Source: Caprimulgus europaeus (taxonomy: Eukaryota; Chordata; Aves; Caprimulgiformes; Caprimulgidae). Taken from it: a stretch of 64,000 bases of DNA. The notes below the pieces were generated by a model. The model did not search any database and had not been told where the DNA came from. It worked only from the letters and a program-made list of their open reading frames with translations. Below, piece by piece: positions 35,410 through 48,570 of this stretch (its first letter is position 1; each line of letters starts with the position of its first letter). The position numbers and the translations under genes were made by a program. The stretch is from NCBI GenBank assembly GCA_907165065.1, contig OU015523.1, forward strand, positions 120,678,246 to 120,742,245, read 5' to 3'.

Positions 35410-35766
35410 CTATTGCTCCATATCAACCTGTACAGAATTGATCTCTTTTGTAATGGCAGTGTCCCATCACCAGAAGCCAACAGTTTAACTTTCATGGCCT
35501 AGGCTATCTATACAGGATTTGGTGTTCAAAATCCTGAAAGCCATTACTCATTGTTAAACACAAATGTCTTGCTTTGAAGGCACTGTATTCAGCTTCCAAG
35601 ACAAAGCAGGATCTGTAAAAAGAAATTAAAAACTGGCAATTAACATGATCACAGACAAGTGGAGATAATGAAAAAAGTTGCATTTCCCAGTTGGGAGCTG
35701 AGGCTACTTCAATTGGGGTACATCAAATTAATGGTTCGTAATTTAAATCAAAGGACTTTTTTCCTT

Positions 35767-35797
<31 letters not shown>

Positions 35798-36735
35798 CTG
35801 AACATTTTAGTAATATTTAGCTATTTCAGACTGAGTTTTAAAAACTTTGTCACTCATGAGAAGATTTAATTTATCAGGATTTTTTTGAAGCATTGGATGT
35901 AATACCACATGGGAAGTTGTTATTTGAAGCAGTGAAGATGAGGTTGGTGTAAGTACTAAAATGGGTAAGGACCTGGCTGCCAGGATAGTTACAAAAGATG
36001 TGTTGGAAAAGGGATTATAGGCCAAGAGAGAAGGTAGTAATGGAGTAGGCAGGAGTTAGGTGATTGTTTTCATTTCATTAATAAATGTGATGACAAGACC
36101 AGTCAGGTGATGAAGTGACATTATCAGTTCAGTAGATGGATAAAATACTGTGCAGGGCAAACTGAATTATTTTGAGGATGGGAAGTACAGAAATAGGATG
36201 ACATTTAATAGGGAGGAAATTTAATATCTCAATTGAAAATTGAGATTCAAACCTTTGGGAACTTGGAACATGAAGTATCACCTTAAACTGGACACTTTTA
36301 TCTGGTAGGTATAGGGAGAGTCTTGTTTTGCCAGCCAAGCACAGGACACTCTTCAGTAAGATGTGTAATATGACCATGAAAAATACCAAATGTGGTTCTA
36401 TGATCATATCAAGCAAAGTATTTACACTACCATGATTTGAAAATATGAACACATTTGCAACAGCTATTCCTCTCCTAGAATATTCTATGTATTTCCCAGT
36501 TAGGATATTGATATTTAATAATTTCCAGTACAAACTGGAATTGATGCAGAAAAGGCTATGTAAGCAACTTGAGGAACAGAGAAAACATTATTTTGATTCA
36601 TTTGGTTTGCTAAAATGAAGGCTGAGAGAGGGCATGGTTTCTACTGACAAATATGTCAAAAGTATCAGGGAAAGATAAGAGAAGATAAATATCTTCTGCT
36701 TATGAATTAACTTTGACTAAACTTTAGGAAAAAAA
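35410..36735. other. Unique sequence, nothing firmly recognised
   Basis: The 134-codon minus frame at 36129-36533 is within chance for this amount of AT-rich DNA and resembles no family I know. No repeat family was assigned. Confidence 0.45.
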
Positions 36736-36737
36736 TA

Positions 36738-37318
36738 GCTCTTTGAAGAGCTTCCAGACAGAGTAGCAAACTCAGTCCTCACTGGCAACCTCTCACTCCA
36801 CACCTCTCAAGTGGATGGAACACAAAACAGTGACTGGGGCAGCAAAGCCCCTCCCACTGTAAGAGAAGATCAGGTCCGTGACCACCTGAGGAACCTGAAT
36901 ATATATAAGTCTTTAAGACCTCATATGGAGTTGTTCAGCCTGAAGAAGAGAAGGCTCTGGGGAGACCCTATTGAAGTCTTTCCATGTTTAAAGGGGGATT
37001 ATAAGAAAGGTGGGGACAGACTTTTTAGCAGAGCCTGTAGCCACAGGATAAGAGATAATGGTTTTAAACTGAAAGAGGGGAGATTTAGACTAAATATAAG
37101 GAAGAAAGCTTGTCTTATGAGTGTAGTAAAATAGTGGCACAGGTTGCCCAGAAAGGTGGTAGATGCTTTATTCCCAGAAACATTCAAGGTCAGGTTGGAT
37201 GGGGCTCTGAGCAACCTGATCTAGTTGAAGATGTCCCTGCTCACTGCAGCGGGGTTGGACTAGATGACCTTTAAAGGTCCCCTCCAATCCAAACTACTCT
37301 ATAGTTTGATCACTCCAT
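36738..37318 (+). mobile_element. CR1 LINE with large internal deletion, otherwise in frame
   Basis: The copy starts in the CR1 region just before the RT domain: SVLTGNLSLHTSQVDG (36772 onward), then WGSKAPPTV and EDQVRDHLRNLNIYKS. At about 36915-36930 it jumps to the ORF2 C-terminus, ELFSLKKRRLWGD, LKGDYKKGGDRLFSRAC and GFKLKEGRFRLNIRKK. In CR1 relatives these blocks are separated by most of the RT palm and thumb, roughly 1 kb. The frame continues through the junction (36811-37134) and stops soon after. The 3' UTR follows with ggggttggactagatgacct and ctttaaaggtcccctccaat, and a degenerate terminus. Confidence 0.88.
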
Positions 37319-38502
37319 GAACTGTTTTGTCTAAGAAATTTGAGTTGTTTGCAAAAGGAATTATACAGCTGCCTGATAGAGCAGGAAAAAAAAAAAAAAT
37401 CTGATAATACCAGTTCTATTTCTTATACTTTTGAGGAAAACAGATCAAATACTTCACTGAAGATACAGTTACTCTTAACAGTTCAGTGAAGAGTTTGACA
37501 TCTTTCTTGTAAGACACCCTATCTGTTGATCTAAGGAACATAGCATGAATGGGCCATTTGTTAAATTCATATGACAATTCTTGTAAGTTAAATATATTTA
37601 GAAAGACTTTAGCAATGCAGTCATCAATGCTGCCTTGTCATCTGCAGGGTCTGAGTCTTATGCTGTGGGTATGATTTTGAGATCCACCAGAGGGATGGTT
37701 GATACTGATGACTCCTCAGGGTTGTGGGCTCCTTTTTCTACCCCTTATGTGTTGCAATGCAGTTCATCACACAACAGACACTGATGTGGTAGAGGAAAGG
37801 TAGAGGTTGAAGAAGGGAACTAGGGAAAGGTTAGAATATTTTTCATTAAAATGACAGGTCTATACCTCTGATCAAAGCCAAGTCCTAACTGTCCTATTTG
37901 CACTGAAAGAGATCTTTATACAAGAGTTTATTGGCATATGTCAGTGGGCAGTCACTCAGGCAGCAAAGCTCTATTAGATCACTTCATTAATCTCTTTGGT
38001 AAAGCATTATTATTCCCTGATGTACATTTATTCATCTTTTGTTCAGTCTGCTTTTAAATGTCAAGAAATGGGGCTTATATTATTCCCCTTTGGAGATTAC
38101 TCTACAGATTAATAGGTCTCACTCTCTTTCTTCCTCTTCTTTTCCCACTTCTCCTCTCAACACTTAGCCATTATTTTCCATTTCTCAGTTTTATCCCATA
38201 ACTCATAGCCATGCTCATTATTACACTAAATCAATTCTTACCCTTTTTTTGAACTAAAACCTTTCAAATAGCTGTAGGCAGATATCATTTTCCTCTCCAC
38301 ATCTCTAAGCATGTTGCTATTCTTAAAAACCCTGAATAGAGCAGGAATGGAAAGCAGTCATTTAGTGACTATAGATTTGGGGTATTAGATTTTTTTTTTT
38401 AGGTTACCACATGTAAACTAGTGTTGCAAATAAGACATCACTTCTGCAAAATGTGAGAATAGAGATAATGAATTGCTTAGAAAGGTGATTTATATGGTAA
38501 CA

Positions 38503-38527
38503 ATATGCAAAATTGCATTTTGCATAT
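38503..38527. repeat. Inverted repeat, 10-bp arms
   Basis: atatgcaaaa, spacer ttgca, then ttttgcatat. The arms are perfect. The ATGCAAA core resembles an octamer (POU-factor) site on each arm, which is an inference from motif similarity only. Confidence 0.7.
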
Positions 38528-39163
38528 CTTCTGCAGAAAAATTTCACATCCCATAGAAACTAGCTAATGCCTCTCAGCAATTGTGTCCTGACTTAATCTG
38601 TACACATTGCCTCAAATGAAGACTTCCTGAACTTTTGCTCCACTTCTTACTACCTGTTAATTATAGCATTTAAATTGCTTTGCTTCAAAATCTACAGCCT
38701 TTCCCCTGGAAAGAAGTTACAATCATTCTGTTTTAGTAAGTAAAATTCAAGAGTGAGCAAGTAGAGAAAGCAAAGTACTACAATGTTCTCTAAAAAGTAG
38801 GCAGCTTCTAAGAACTCTGCAGACACATCACAAATTGATCCTAACCTTCTTTTCTTTCACATACAGAATGGGATGTATCAATGGGTGAAATCAATGGGAG
38901 AGTATTTATTTTGATTCTTTGGTGAGGTTGAATTTATAATATAATGTAGTATCTTTTTTTTCAACAGAAATCCCAGGTAACAGTGAGAGCCTCAGGTGCT
39001 ATAAACCATTCATAGGGATGCTATATTCATTTTTTTTAGAGTGAGGGTTCTTGATTTGTCTTAACTATATTCTGTAGAAAGCTGATCAGAAGAGTCAAAA
39101 GAGCAGAACCACACTGTTTGTCTTTATATACATTTATACACAAATATAGCTGTGTACGTTCTT

Positions 39164-39200
39164 GTGCATGCATATATATACATATATATAATGTAATATA
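39164..39200. repeat. AT-rich simple repeat
   Basis: An interrupted TA run (atatatatacatatatata) and following AT-rich bases. Confidence 0.75.
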
Positions 39201-40260
39201 ATATGCATTCTGTTGATTGTATAGGCCAAATCAGCCTCCTCATTAAATCAATCTCAAAGTGAAATGAATATATTTAAAGAGTGAGACATGTCTAGCATTT
39301 TTCTTGATGAGCTAAATCCATTCTAAATACACTGAAGTCATTAGAGTTACTGGGGGGATGTAGTCAGCATGGTATTTGCATAGGATTATGAATGTACAGG
39401 GCATTTGCTAAGTATTGTTCCTGCTAATTACACTCACTACTTTTCACTTGCAAATGCTGGAATGCTAAGCTGTGCTCCAGTTCACAGAGATAATGCTACC
39501 ACTGGGTTGGACTGGGTTTTTATGGATCTGTGTGCAGAAATAGTGAAGTCATGTAAGCAAAATGCATGTTTAGAAACTGAAACAAGCGTAGAACACCAGG
39601 TTTTCAGAAGTGTGTATACCAGAACAAGAATTTCTTTCTCCAAAATACTCATTCAAGTTAGTAGGGAAGGAAGTCTTTGTCCTTACATGCCTTCACTTCA
39701 CCAACACAGCCACAAAAAGGTGAAGAGATTACATTGTACGTGGACTGTACTATCATGCTCGCAGTTTGGTGGAGAATGAGTGAAGCCTTTATTTTGTCAG
39801 CTATTACATGCTAAGCAGCTTATCAAAATGGGTGTGAGTTCTACCAATATGTTTGTACTTGGATAAATGTTCCTGGAAAAACTTAATTTGGTTTCAGATA
39901 TTTGGTCTTGGTATATCTTTCCTGTAAAACTACCTTCACCCTGAAAAAACTGTGCAATCTCCTGAAACAGGGATTACATAATGGCCATGACTGAGACATC
40001 TTTTGCAGGAATTTTGATACTTTTTAGGAGCAATGTGATCTAACACTTGAAGGGAGGATTTGATCTTCAACATAAGTAGTACTTTATCCACTATTGCAGA
40101 AAATCAGAAATGGTGTCTGTCTGCCTCCCATGATAAGCTTACAGTTTCAAGGTCAGTGATATGACAGAGAGCAAAAAAAGCATGACACAAACTTTTTTGT
40201 CTAGATTAATGGGTAAGACTCCTATGTTTAAGTAGAAGTTTAAATCATTTGTATTAGGGA

Positions 40261-40310
40261 AAAAAACCAACAAACAACCCAACCAAAAAACATAAATAAC
40301 AAACCCAAAA
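40261..40310. repeat. A/C-rich low-complexity tract
   Basis: aaaaaaccaacaaacaaccc and similar units. There is no coding meaning. Confidence 0.7.
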
Positions 40311-40691
40311 TGAAGACAATTTAGTTAATTGTTGATTTTATTGTTCTAGAGGAGATGCAACTTTAAAGGATTTTAATGTGGTTACTTAGAGGGATACATT
40401 TTATTGTGTTGTCACACTTGTATCTCCCATCACCCCCAACCTCCCCAGGCTAATTCCAAATACAGTGATCAATCTAAATATGATCTACAGAGATGGAAAA
40501 ATAAATACCAAGTTCTAAGCTTTAATGAAAGCCCAGCTTTACTGGTGGCTGGGTACAGAAAGGAAACTTTAAAAAGGTCCTTTCCAAAGAAAGGCTCCAG
40601 GGCGACTTCAGTGAACGTCTGTTACATGTCCAGTAGTGTGGAGAGTGGCTATGAAGTTCAGCAGAGGCCAAGGGCACATGGCTGGTCCACA

Positions 40692-41045
40692 GGCAGCAAT
40701 ACCTGGGATTGTTTAGTCTAGAAAGCAGAGGCAAACAGGTGAATCTAATACCAGCCAGAAAATACATGGAGAGGTGTTTCAGAGAAGACCAAGCCAAATT
40801 CTTTTTGGAAGTGAAAGATGATAAAACAAGGAAGAATGGCCACACTCTGTGGCATAAGAGGTTCAGATCAGACATTAGTTAAAAAAAAAAAAAAAAAAGA
40901 AATAAAATAACTGGGAAAGTAGTACAGCATTAGAACAGGTTACCTACAGAGGCTGTGGCATCTCCATCCTTGGAGAGCTTCAAGACTCTCCTAAACAAAG
41001 TCATGGGGTGAGTTACACCTAGTGATGAGGTGAGCAGCAATGTTT
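40692..41045 (+). mobile_element. Old CR1 LINE 3' fragment
   Basis: cctgggattgtttagtctag and aaagcagaggcaaacagg match the [11 protein letters not shown] block. gatgataaaacaaggaagaa matches the conserved 'DKTRGNG' block, aacaggttacctacagaggc matches 'NRLPREA', and ggcatctccatccttggaga matches the 'SPSLE' block. A poly-A run (40881-40898) interrupts the 'FRSDIS' block. The 3' terminal octamers are missing, and the frame is broken. Confidence 0.78.
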
Positions 41046-41049
41046 CAGC

Positions 41050-44000
41050 AGGAATGTAAACCAGAGAACTCCATAAGTCTCCCAACACCCTTCCCATTAG
41101 TCTATTCAAGTCACGTTTCTCCAGTGAACACAGTGAGTCTCTGTAGAAAAATTAACCAAGCCAATAATTCCTTTTAAGCTGGAATTTTCTTGCTGTGAAA
41201 TTAGATCCTTTCTATTGTTAATGCGTATAAATTATGTCATGTATTTGGGTGAGGAAATGAAAGCAAACCACAAAGCTTGTTTTAGAGATTTGGAAATCCT
41301 ACCTGTGACTATATTGGAACATAAATTACCTCAGCTAAGGTGCGAATTGGAAAGAAGAAGGACAAGAAAATGGTAGGGGCTTAATTAAGGAAAGAGTAAT
41401 ACAGTACTTGGAGAATAGGGTCATAAGCTCTTCAAAGAAAAATAGCACACCTCTAACCTGTTCAGATTCCTTGAAAAAAAAGTAATAAAACAATACATAA
41501 AGTTGACTCAATGGACATAACTTACTTTGATATTTCTTTATAAGGAACTCTCGGAGAGAATAAATCTCCACAGGATAAGGTGCATAGTCTTGTAGTGTAT
41601 TAAAAATCACTTAAGTGAAATAAAACATAATGAATGATTGTGTGGAGAAGGATGCTTGTGTTTTGGTCACCCTTTCATATCCATATGATCACTTTCATAT
41701 ATCCAGGTAATGGGCAGGATGGAAAAAGAGTAAGAGAGAAATGCTAGCCTACAACATTAGGCTGTCTTGATTAGTAGAAAGTAGCCATGGATTAAGAGAA
41801 TCATATGGTGCCCTTAAGAAATATAAATGCATTAACACTCATCATCTGTACTGCAGTAGACTCTAGTAGCCTTAATTGTTGCTACATTTCTGAGTTAGAC
41901 CCTATCCAATGAAACGTAAATACAGGGTATTCTCCAAGTGGTTATCTCCCAAAAAAGGTGCAGCTTCATGACAATAGGTGAAACTCAGCACTAACAAACA
42001 TGGTCAATATTTGTCAAGGTTACTCCTGGGCTTTGAGCTGTTATGGTTTTCATAAAGAAAAGGGATGTGATTCTTCATTGCTTGGGCTGTATGTTATTTA
42101 GTGGCTGGGAACAACAGAAAATGGAATTTACTTGCTATTACCATGATTTGACTGCATTTCACTACCACTTCAGATTGTCTGTGTAAGACTAAGACAGGAA
42201 GAACACAATCTCAGAAACTTCAGAATTATGTGTTGTGAAAGTTTATTGGTCTTTGTGCTCAGGCATGACAGGATAGAATGGTTGTTCAAAATAGCCAGGT
42301 CTTAAGAATAATACTGCTCTTCCTGAGTAAACATTGTGTTTGAGGAGTGTTCAGGCAGGACTTACTCTGCCTGTTTTCACATAACACAATTTTTTTCTCC
42401 TCCTTTTCTGTATGTCCATGGGTATATAAACAAGGATGATTTAAAACAATCTACTTGGGGTCATCATCCTGCTGACTCCAACAGGTATCCTATTCAGTAC
42501 ACAGCATGCAAAAACACATCAGTCACATCAGCCAAATTTGGACTTCTGTAAGACTCAGGTGTGAAAAAGTCTGTTGCTCATCACTGAAAGACAGATAATG
42601 TATTTACCCAATACATGTATATCCAAAGCTTTACCACTTCAGATAAATTTTATTTATCCAAATAGTACTCACAGAGTGAAAAAAAAAAAAAAATCAAATC
42701 TGTTTCTACTTCCCCCTATCATGTCACCAAATTGTATTTGAAAATGCTCCCAATTTCAGACATTTGTTTGATTAACAGTGGACAGTGGGAGGTTGGCCAT
42801 AATTGATGCACACTGGTAGAGATCTTTCTTAAAGGGCATCAGGCAAGACATAGGACAGTTCTTAGACTTTGTCAAAATTGTATCAAGCTGCACTTTATGA
42901 CCCCAGTCTGACCTGTCTGTGTTTTCGATAGATGACACAGAAATTGGTGTAGACAGTTCTCATCCAAGATACTGCAGAGAGGGGAAAAGGGAGAGTAGAT
43001 TATAAATTTTTCCTTTAAGCTAATATATTTATTGAATAACTTCAGATTTAGCCAAGGGTAGGATATCATAAAAGGCTTGGCTAATATTTAAAAGGTCAAA
43101 AACCCTTTCCTTGAGCCTACTCCCTAGTAGGTAGTTGAGATAAAAATGGAATGTCAAGGCAGTTCTAATATAATTAACTTGGATCTTGTCTTCAATTCTG
43201 CATTCTCCTTTGTTTTAATTTTGTCTGTTCTTCATCCCTTCTGTTTTTTCCATCTTTTAGAGGCTGGCATCTGCAGATTTCCCCCAGATTTACTCTCTTA
43301 TTTGACTTAATTTTTCAAGGTGCAGGTAGTCTTGTTGACTTCAATGTATAAATCTATGTGTCTGTTTTGTTGTTATTCATCATTCCTGAAGATCAAGCAC
43401 TTGTTTCTTCTGTGATCTTTTGCTTCTTGATTTCTCTCATCTCACACACAAAGATCTAAGACTGAGTTTGCTTTAGCTTCAACTGAACAGTCTTAGATAC
43501 AACTTAATAACCAACCTGGTTCTAAAGCTACTGGCTCTCTAGATAAGTAGAGCAGCCACCTGCCAAGCAACTGTAAAATTTCTTTACTGCTGTTTTTTGT
43601 TTAAGGCAGTTGCTAGACGCATTCTCTATGTTCTTGCTTCTTGCATCTCTCTTCTTTTTCTCTTTTCCTTTATCATGTAAAGATTCAGAGGTTCAGCTGA
43701 ACATTAGATAATGCTTATGCAAATGAAGCAGCACCTCAGTCTCCCTGCAGAGATTAGCTACTTTGAAAAGTCAATGGAAACTAATACATACCTCTGAAAA
43801 CTTCCATTTGCACTATGCACCTCCTTCATTTCATTTTCTGGAGAGTTTTCCATTTGTGTACTGAAGGTACTGCTGTGAAAATTTTGCTGCAAATTTGTAC
43901 CTGCACAAGCACAATAAAGATGAGGGAAAATCTGTCTGTGTTTACTTGAAGCTTTTGATTTTTCCAGTGATGGTACACATGGCTCTTTCTATGGGGAAAC

Positions 44001-45860
44001 AGTCCATTCAGAAAGAATAAAGATAAAAACTTGCACTCCCAGGACCTCAGTTTACATCCATGACAGAGAAATATCCATGCTGCACTCTCAGGTGCTTTCC
44101 TCAATATATAATTAACATGGAAAAATAACACTAAATTATCCCAGTTTTGAAGAATCTTATTTCAAGAGAGCACAAGCAAGCAAGGCACGTTCCTGCTGTC
44201 AGTGACTGAGAGGTGCAGTTGAACACAATTTGAATTATCTACAGTTATTGATCCCTAGATCTTGCAATTTACAAAACATTGTCAAGTATGCAGCATTTCC
44301 TATTTCCTTTTCCCTAAAACTTCTCTATCTATTAAAAAAAAAGAAAATTAAACATGACATGCACCTGATAAATTTAAACCATCTTCTAAGTAAAAGGAGT
44401 AATGTAGGCCATCTCCTAAGTAAGGCTAAGAGGCAAAGAAATAGAAAATGAGATTCACCAGTAAAAGAAGCTTCATGGAACTTGTATCAGGATTAATTTA
44501 TTTGAGTGTTCCTGCTTTCCTTACAATTTTTTTCCAATAAGTATCTTAAACATCAATAAAAATTATAATTTAAATTATAGGGAGAGTTTAGAGTAATTGA
44601 ACCCAGCTGACATTTACTTTTTGTGGTTAGACTGATTACTCATATAGACATTTATCCACTTGTGTTGATAAAAAAAAATTGGATAGCTGATAGATATTTA
44701 TTTACAATGTTAACCATAATGTGGGGTTTTTTTCAAATATAGTTTCTTTTCTCATTTATTTTTTTCCCAAAAAAAATCAAATTCAAAGCAAACATAGCAT
44801 ATATCTCAGCTGAGGAACATTCAAGGCTGGAGAGTTTCACTTTGTAGCATGAATAATCTCACAAATACTTCAACATTCACAGTCTGAAGAGGATAATTTT
44901 TATTTTAGTTGTAGTACAGTTGCAACAAATCAGGTTTTTTGTTTGTTCTCAATCAAGACAACATGCTGAAAAATGAACAACCCTTTATAGCAAGGCACTG
45001 CTGCATGACACCTCAGTGTAGGATGATAGAGCTGTTTCACAAGAGGCTTCCTGATTGATGTTTGAGTGGGTGCAACATAAAAATAGCTTTACTTTTAACT
45101 TATGGGTGCAGTGTTGTAACAGACTTTGGATGTCTTTACCTTGGAAAGTATCTGGGGAGGGAGGTACCTGGAAACTGGCCTGAAAATTCAGGCCAAGATC
45201 CAAATCTGGTATTCAGCACAATGTTCACACCACTTGCAACTCAGATCTTCATCGGATTTAGGTGCATAATTTTCATTTGGTTTCATAGGTCTTAGTAGAT
45301 TCCTACAGCTATCAATTGTATTAATGCCTACAAACTTGGCTAATGGCTCCAGCAAGGTGATATGAAGTGTCCATGATGTCTTCTGAAGTTTAATTCTGGA
45401 GTTCAATGAAGTTTAGTAGCTGTCTAAAGTTAACTCTGTAAGGAGTCCTAAAACCACAGATCTGCCTAAACATATGAAGTTTAGGGAGTACATCAGCTTT
45501 CCTCAGCCACTCCAAATTGATAACACCAAGTTTTCTAGTGATTTAGACACATGAACAAGTAACTTTTAATAGTAATAGTAATTAGTGTCACTGTCATAAG
45601 TGTCAGTAGTATTAATAGGGTGAGATCAAGAACATCAGGTATTTCTCATCATTTTCATCATGGTTTAACTAGTTCCCTTCCAAAATAAATCTCAGGTCCT
45701 TATGATCCAAAAGGGAGCATTAATTTTAGGTTGGAGATAAAATTGAGATCGGGACGGAGGTTGGAAAATAGCAACATCTTCTATCTCTGCTGTTTAATCT
45801 GTATGACAGTGCAATCAAGAATGCAATAAGTCAAACAAGAAAAAATAAGATGAAGCCCAG
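41050..45860. other. AT-rich unique sequence
   Basis: No gene or repeat family was recognised. Frames of 101 codons or fewer look random. A 15-bp imperfect duplication (ccatcttctaagtaa at 44379 and ccatctcctaagtaa at 44409) is 30 bp apart. Confidence 0.55.
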
Positions 45861-45861
45861 C

Positions 45862-46194
45862 CCCTCCCCTTAAAGGGGGCCTACAGAAAGGCTGGGGAGG
45901 AACTTTTTAAAAGCGCAAGTAGTAATAGAACAAGGGACAATGACTTTAAACTGGAAGAGGTAGATTTAGATGAGATATTAGGAAGAAATAATTTACTGTG
46001 AGGGTGTTGAGACACTGGAACAAGATGCCCAGAGAAGCTGTAGCTGCCCCCTCCCTTTAAGTGTCCAAGGCCAGGTTGGATGAGGCTTTGAACAACCTGG
46101 TCTAGTGGAAGGTGTCCCTGCTGATGGCAGGGGGGTTGGAACTGGATGATCTTTAAGGTCCCTTCCAACCCAAATCAATCTGTGATTCTATGAT
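45862..46194 (+). mobile_element. CR1 LINE 3' end
   Basis: gaacaagggacaatgacttt matches 'RTRDNDF', ggtagatttagatgagatat matches 'GRFRxDI', aacaagatgcccagagaagc matches 'NRMPREA', and tggatgatctttaaggtccc, ttccaacccaaatcaatctg and tgattctatgat form the 3' UTR and terminus. It is 5'-truncated. The 3' UTR matches the same subfamily as the copies at 36.7 and 20.1 kb. No intact frame. Confidence 0.9.
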
Positions 46195-46199
46195 ACTAA

Positions 46200-48305
46200 G
46201 CATAGCTTTGCATCCCAAAGATAGAAAATACTTTCCTGGAAAAAACTTCACTCTTGAGTTTTGGTATCTGCTCTCAGAGTAGCTTCTATGTTTTACCTTC
46301 AACAGTCACTGGATTACATGCAGAATTTGTGTATTTAGTGTGTTGTTAAAAATGTCTGTACCACAATCCAGAAAGTAAAAATGCCCTTGTCTCATACTGT
46401 ATCCCTTTCATATCTGTGTGGCCCATAATCAGCTATAAAACCTTTTTTTATACATAATGGAACATAGTAACTAGAGCCTGAAACCTCTAAGACCCTCATC
46501 TGCCTGAAGGCCTGAGGTAAAATTTTCAGGATGGATCATGACCTTTATTCTCAATAGACTTGAGCATCTTTACACAGCAGTGGCAATTGTTCGCCATGAT
46601 ATTCACTGTGGAGCAAGCACAGAAGAGAATATACAGTGTGCACTGAAAAGGACCTTCACTTACCTTGCCATCCTGCTCATTTGATGGAATAGAGCACAAA
46701 CAGGGTGAACAACAGTGTTAAAATCAATAAGGACATAACACCCACTGTTGTCACAATTTAAACAGTCATAGGACAATCTGTGTTAAATTAGCACATGACA
46801 GATCTTATAGTAAATCTAAAATGCAGTGACTGACTCATGGAAACAGGCTTGTCAGCTTTAAACTCCAGGGCACCTGTGACAGCATGGAGCCTACTTTGAG
46901 TACCAATCAGGGTCCCTGGACCTTGAGCAGATTTCCAAGTCTGTGCTGTCCTGGGGTCCCACTGCTTTGGTCCAGAAGGTAACTCTGTTAAGTCAGTCGG
47001 CTATATCTCAGTTTTCTGGGCTACCTTTCACTTTAAAACACTGGGAAATCTCCCAGAAATTCTCACTTTCATGACTTTAAGAGAAAAATACAACTAAGAA
47101 ACCTTTCCACCATGTGGCAGGAAGTATCAGACACTGGGATGACTTCAGCATCAGGCATTGCTAGTTTAAACTCAAATTTTCAACTTCTGGGAGACTTTAG
47201 TTGTGTTTTTAAACTATGATTAATACATTCAAACTGAAAATGGCTTTTAGAGGGAGGTAGGAACCTAAACTGGTTAAGACCTAGTGATCTCCAAGACAAT
47301 TGGCTTGGGGATAAGATGGAAACTTACAGTTACGAAGCAATCACAGGACCTGAAGTCTGAAAGACCATTAGTTTAGTATTTGATAAAAAGTTTTGTTTGT
47401 TTCCTCTCTTTAACACTTGTGTCTGGCTCCTGCATTCTGGTCAATGGACAGTCTTTATAGGATAGCAGGAGAGTGGTTATAAGATCATAGGGATAGCTCT
47501 GATGGCACTTATAGATTGGAAATGGATGTTCTTTGACAGTAGCTTGGCATCACCCAATAAAATGCATGTACAAAAAATTAAAAGAGATTATAAATGATTA
47601 AATTGTCATTGGCATATGAGCAAGGGTTTTGGCAACAGCAGGAGGGTGATGGGATAAAGATAACTTCTGGCAGCACTCCAGAGAAAGCTCTATGCAGGGA
47701 AACAGGCTGAAAAGCTGTGAGAAGAAAAAATAACCCCAGAGTCAAGGGCAAATCTTGAAATTTCCATCCCTGAAAGTAAAGTGAATCATGACAATCACAC
47801 AGTTAGAGACATCAGATGGCAATAACTCTTCATCCATATTATACCTTCAGGCTTTGAAGAATTCAGTAGGAAAAAGTTATGGTGTAGCCAAGAGATGACA
47901 GAGATGAGATAGGCAGATAAATGAGAAACTGAAGGACAGAAGCATAAGCCAAGGAAGATATAGAAATGTGTGTCATCTGAGGAAAAGTGATGGCTTATGT
48001 AAGCCATCTATGGCCAAAAGCCTACAAGATACTTTCAAGAAATTTTCAGGATATATTATCTGAAACCTTTTCAATAGTTCAATCAAATACCAAATCTAAT
48101 ACTTCACATTTTTATGAAGGTTCAAATATGACAGAAGTCTCAAAATCATTATACATAATAGTCACTAGAATTCAGCTTGACACAATTTTTTGTCATATTA
48201 TACAGTTAGGCAAAAGGGTGACACTGGGTCAAGACATTCCTTGCTGTAACCAGGTTCACTTATCAGAGTTATAAACACAGTCATCGACTCTACTTAAAAT
48301 AAGAA
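46200..48305. other. Unique sequence
   Basis: No gene or repeat was recognised. Only short random frames occur. Confidence 0.55.
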
Positions 48306-48309
48306 AGGA

Positions 48310-48490
48310 TAATTTTATATAATCCTCACAAAGGATTCTTATCTTCAAAGAGCTTTTCTATGTGGCTTAATCATTACAAACCTCCATAAAGAGAGAAACT
48401 GAGCCACAGACTTGTCAGAGGTTAAAAAAGTATTGGTGTCACACGCAGGACTGAAGCCTGTAATTCTCAGTGTCTTGGTCTGAGATTAGT
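48310..48490 (-). repeat. MIR/L2-type CORE-SINE-like remnant
   Basis: On the plus strand agagagaaactgagccacag is followed by acttgtcagaggttaaaaaa and cacacgcaggactgaagcct. These follow the reverse-complement MIR/L2 pattern (GAGGAAACTGAGGCACAGAG, then acttgcc, then CACACAGC). It is more degraded than the copy near 28.2 kb. Confidence 0.55.
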
Positions 48491-48570
48491 AGATAATACC
48501 TCGTTTAGATATGACATAGAAAATCCTATAAGGATATGAAAATCTATGTAGATGGCTGGTTTGGAACTAA

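Larger units (their letters stand above)
37320..40690. other. AT-rich unique sequence
   Basis: No gene was recognised. The 124-codon frame at 39405-39779 begins at a non-ATG codon and is within chance expectation. AT-rich repeats lie near 39164-39200 and a palindrome at 38503-38527. Confidence 0.5.

Noticed and set aside
36129..36533. 134-codon minus-strand open frame
   Set aside because: It has a hydrophobic, isoleucine-rich composition typical of random AT-rich translation. No splice or start context.
39405..39779. 124-codon plus-strand open frame
   Set aside because: It starts at TTG, has no recognisable motif, and several frames of this length are expected by chance in 64 kb of AT-rich DNA.
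40404..40875. Open frames of 105 (plus) and 117 (minus) codons
   Set aside because: They overlap each other and partly the CR1 at 40692. They start at non-ATG codons or in antisense, and the length is within chance.
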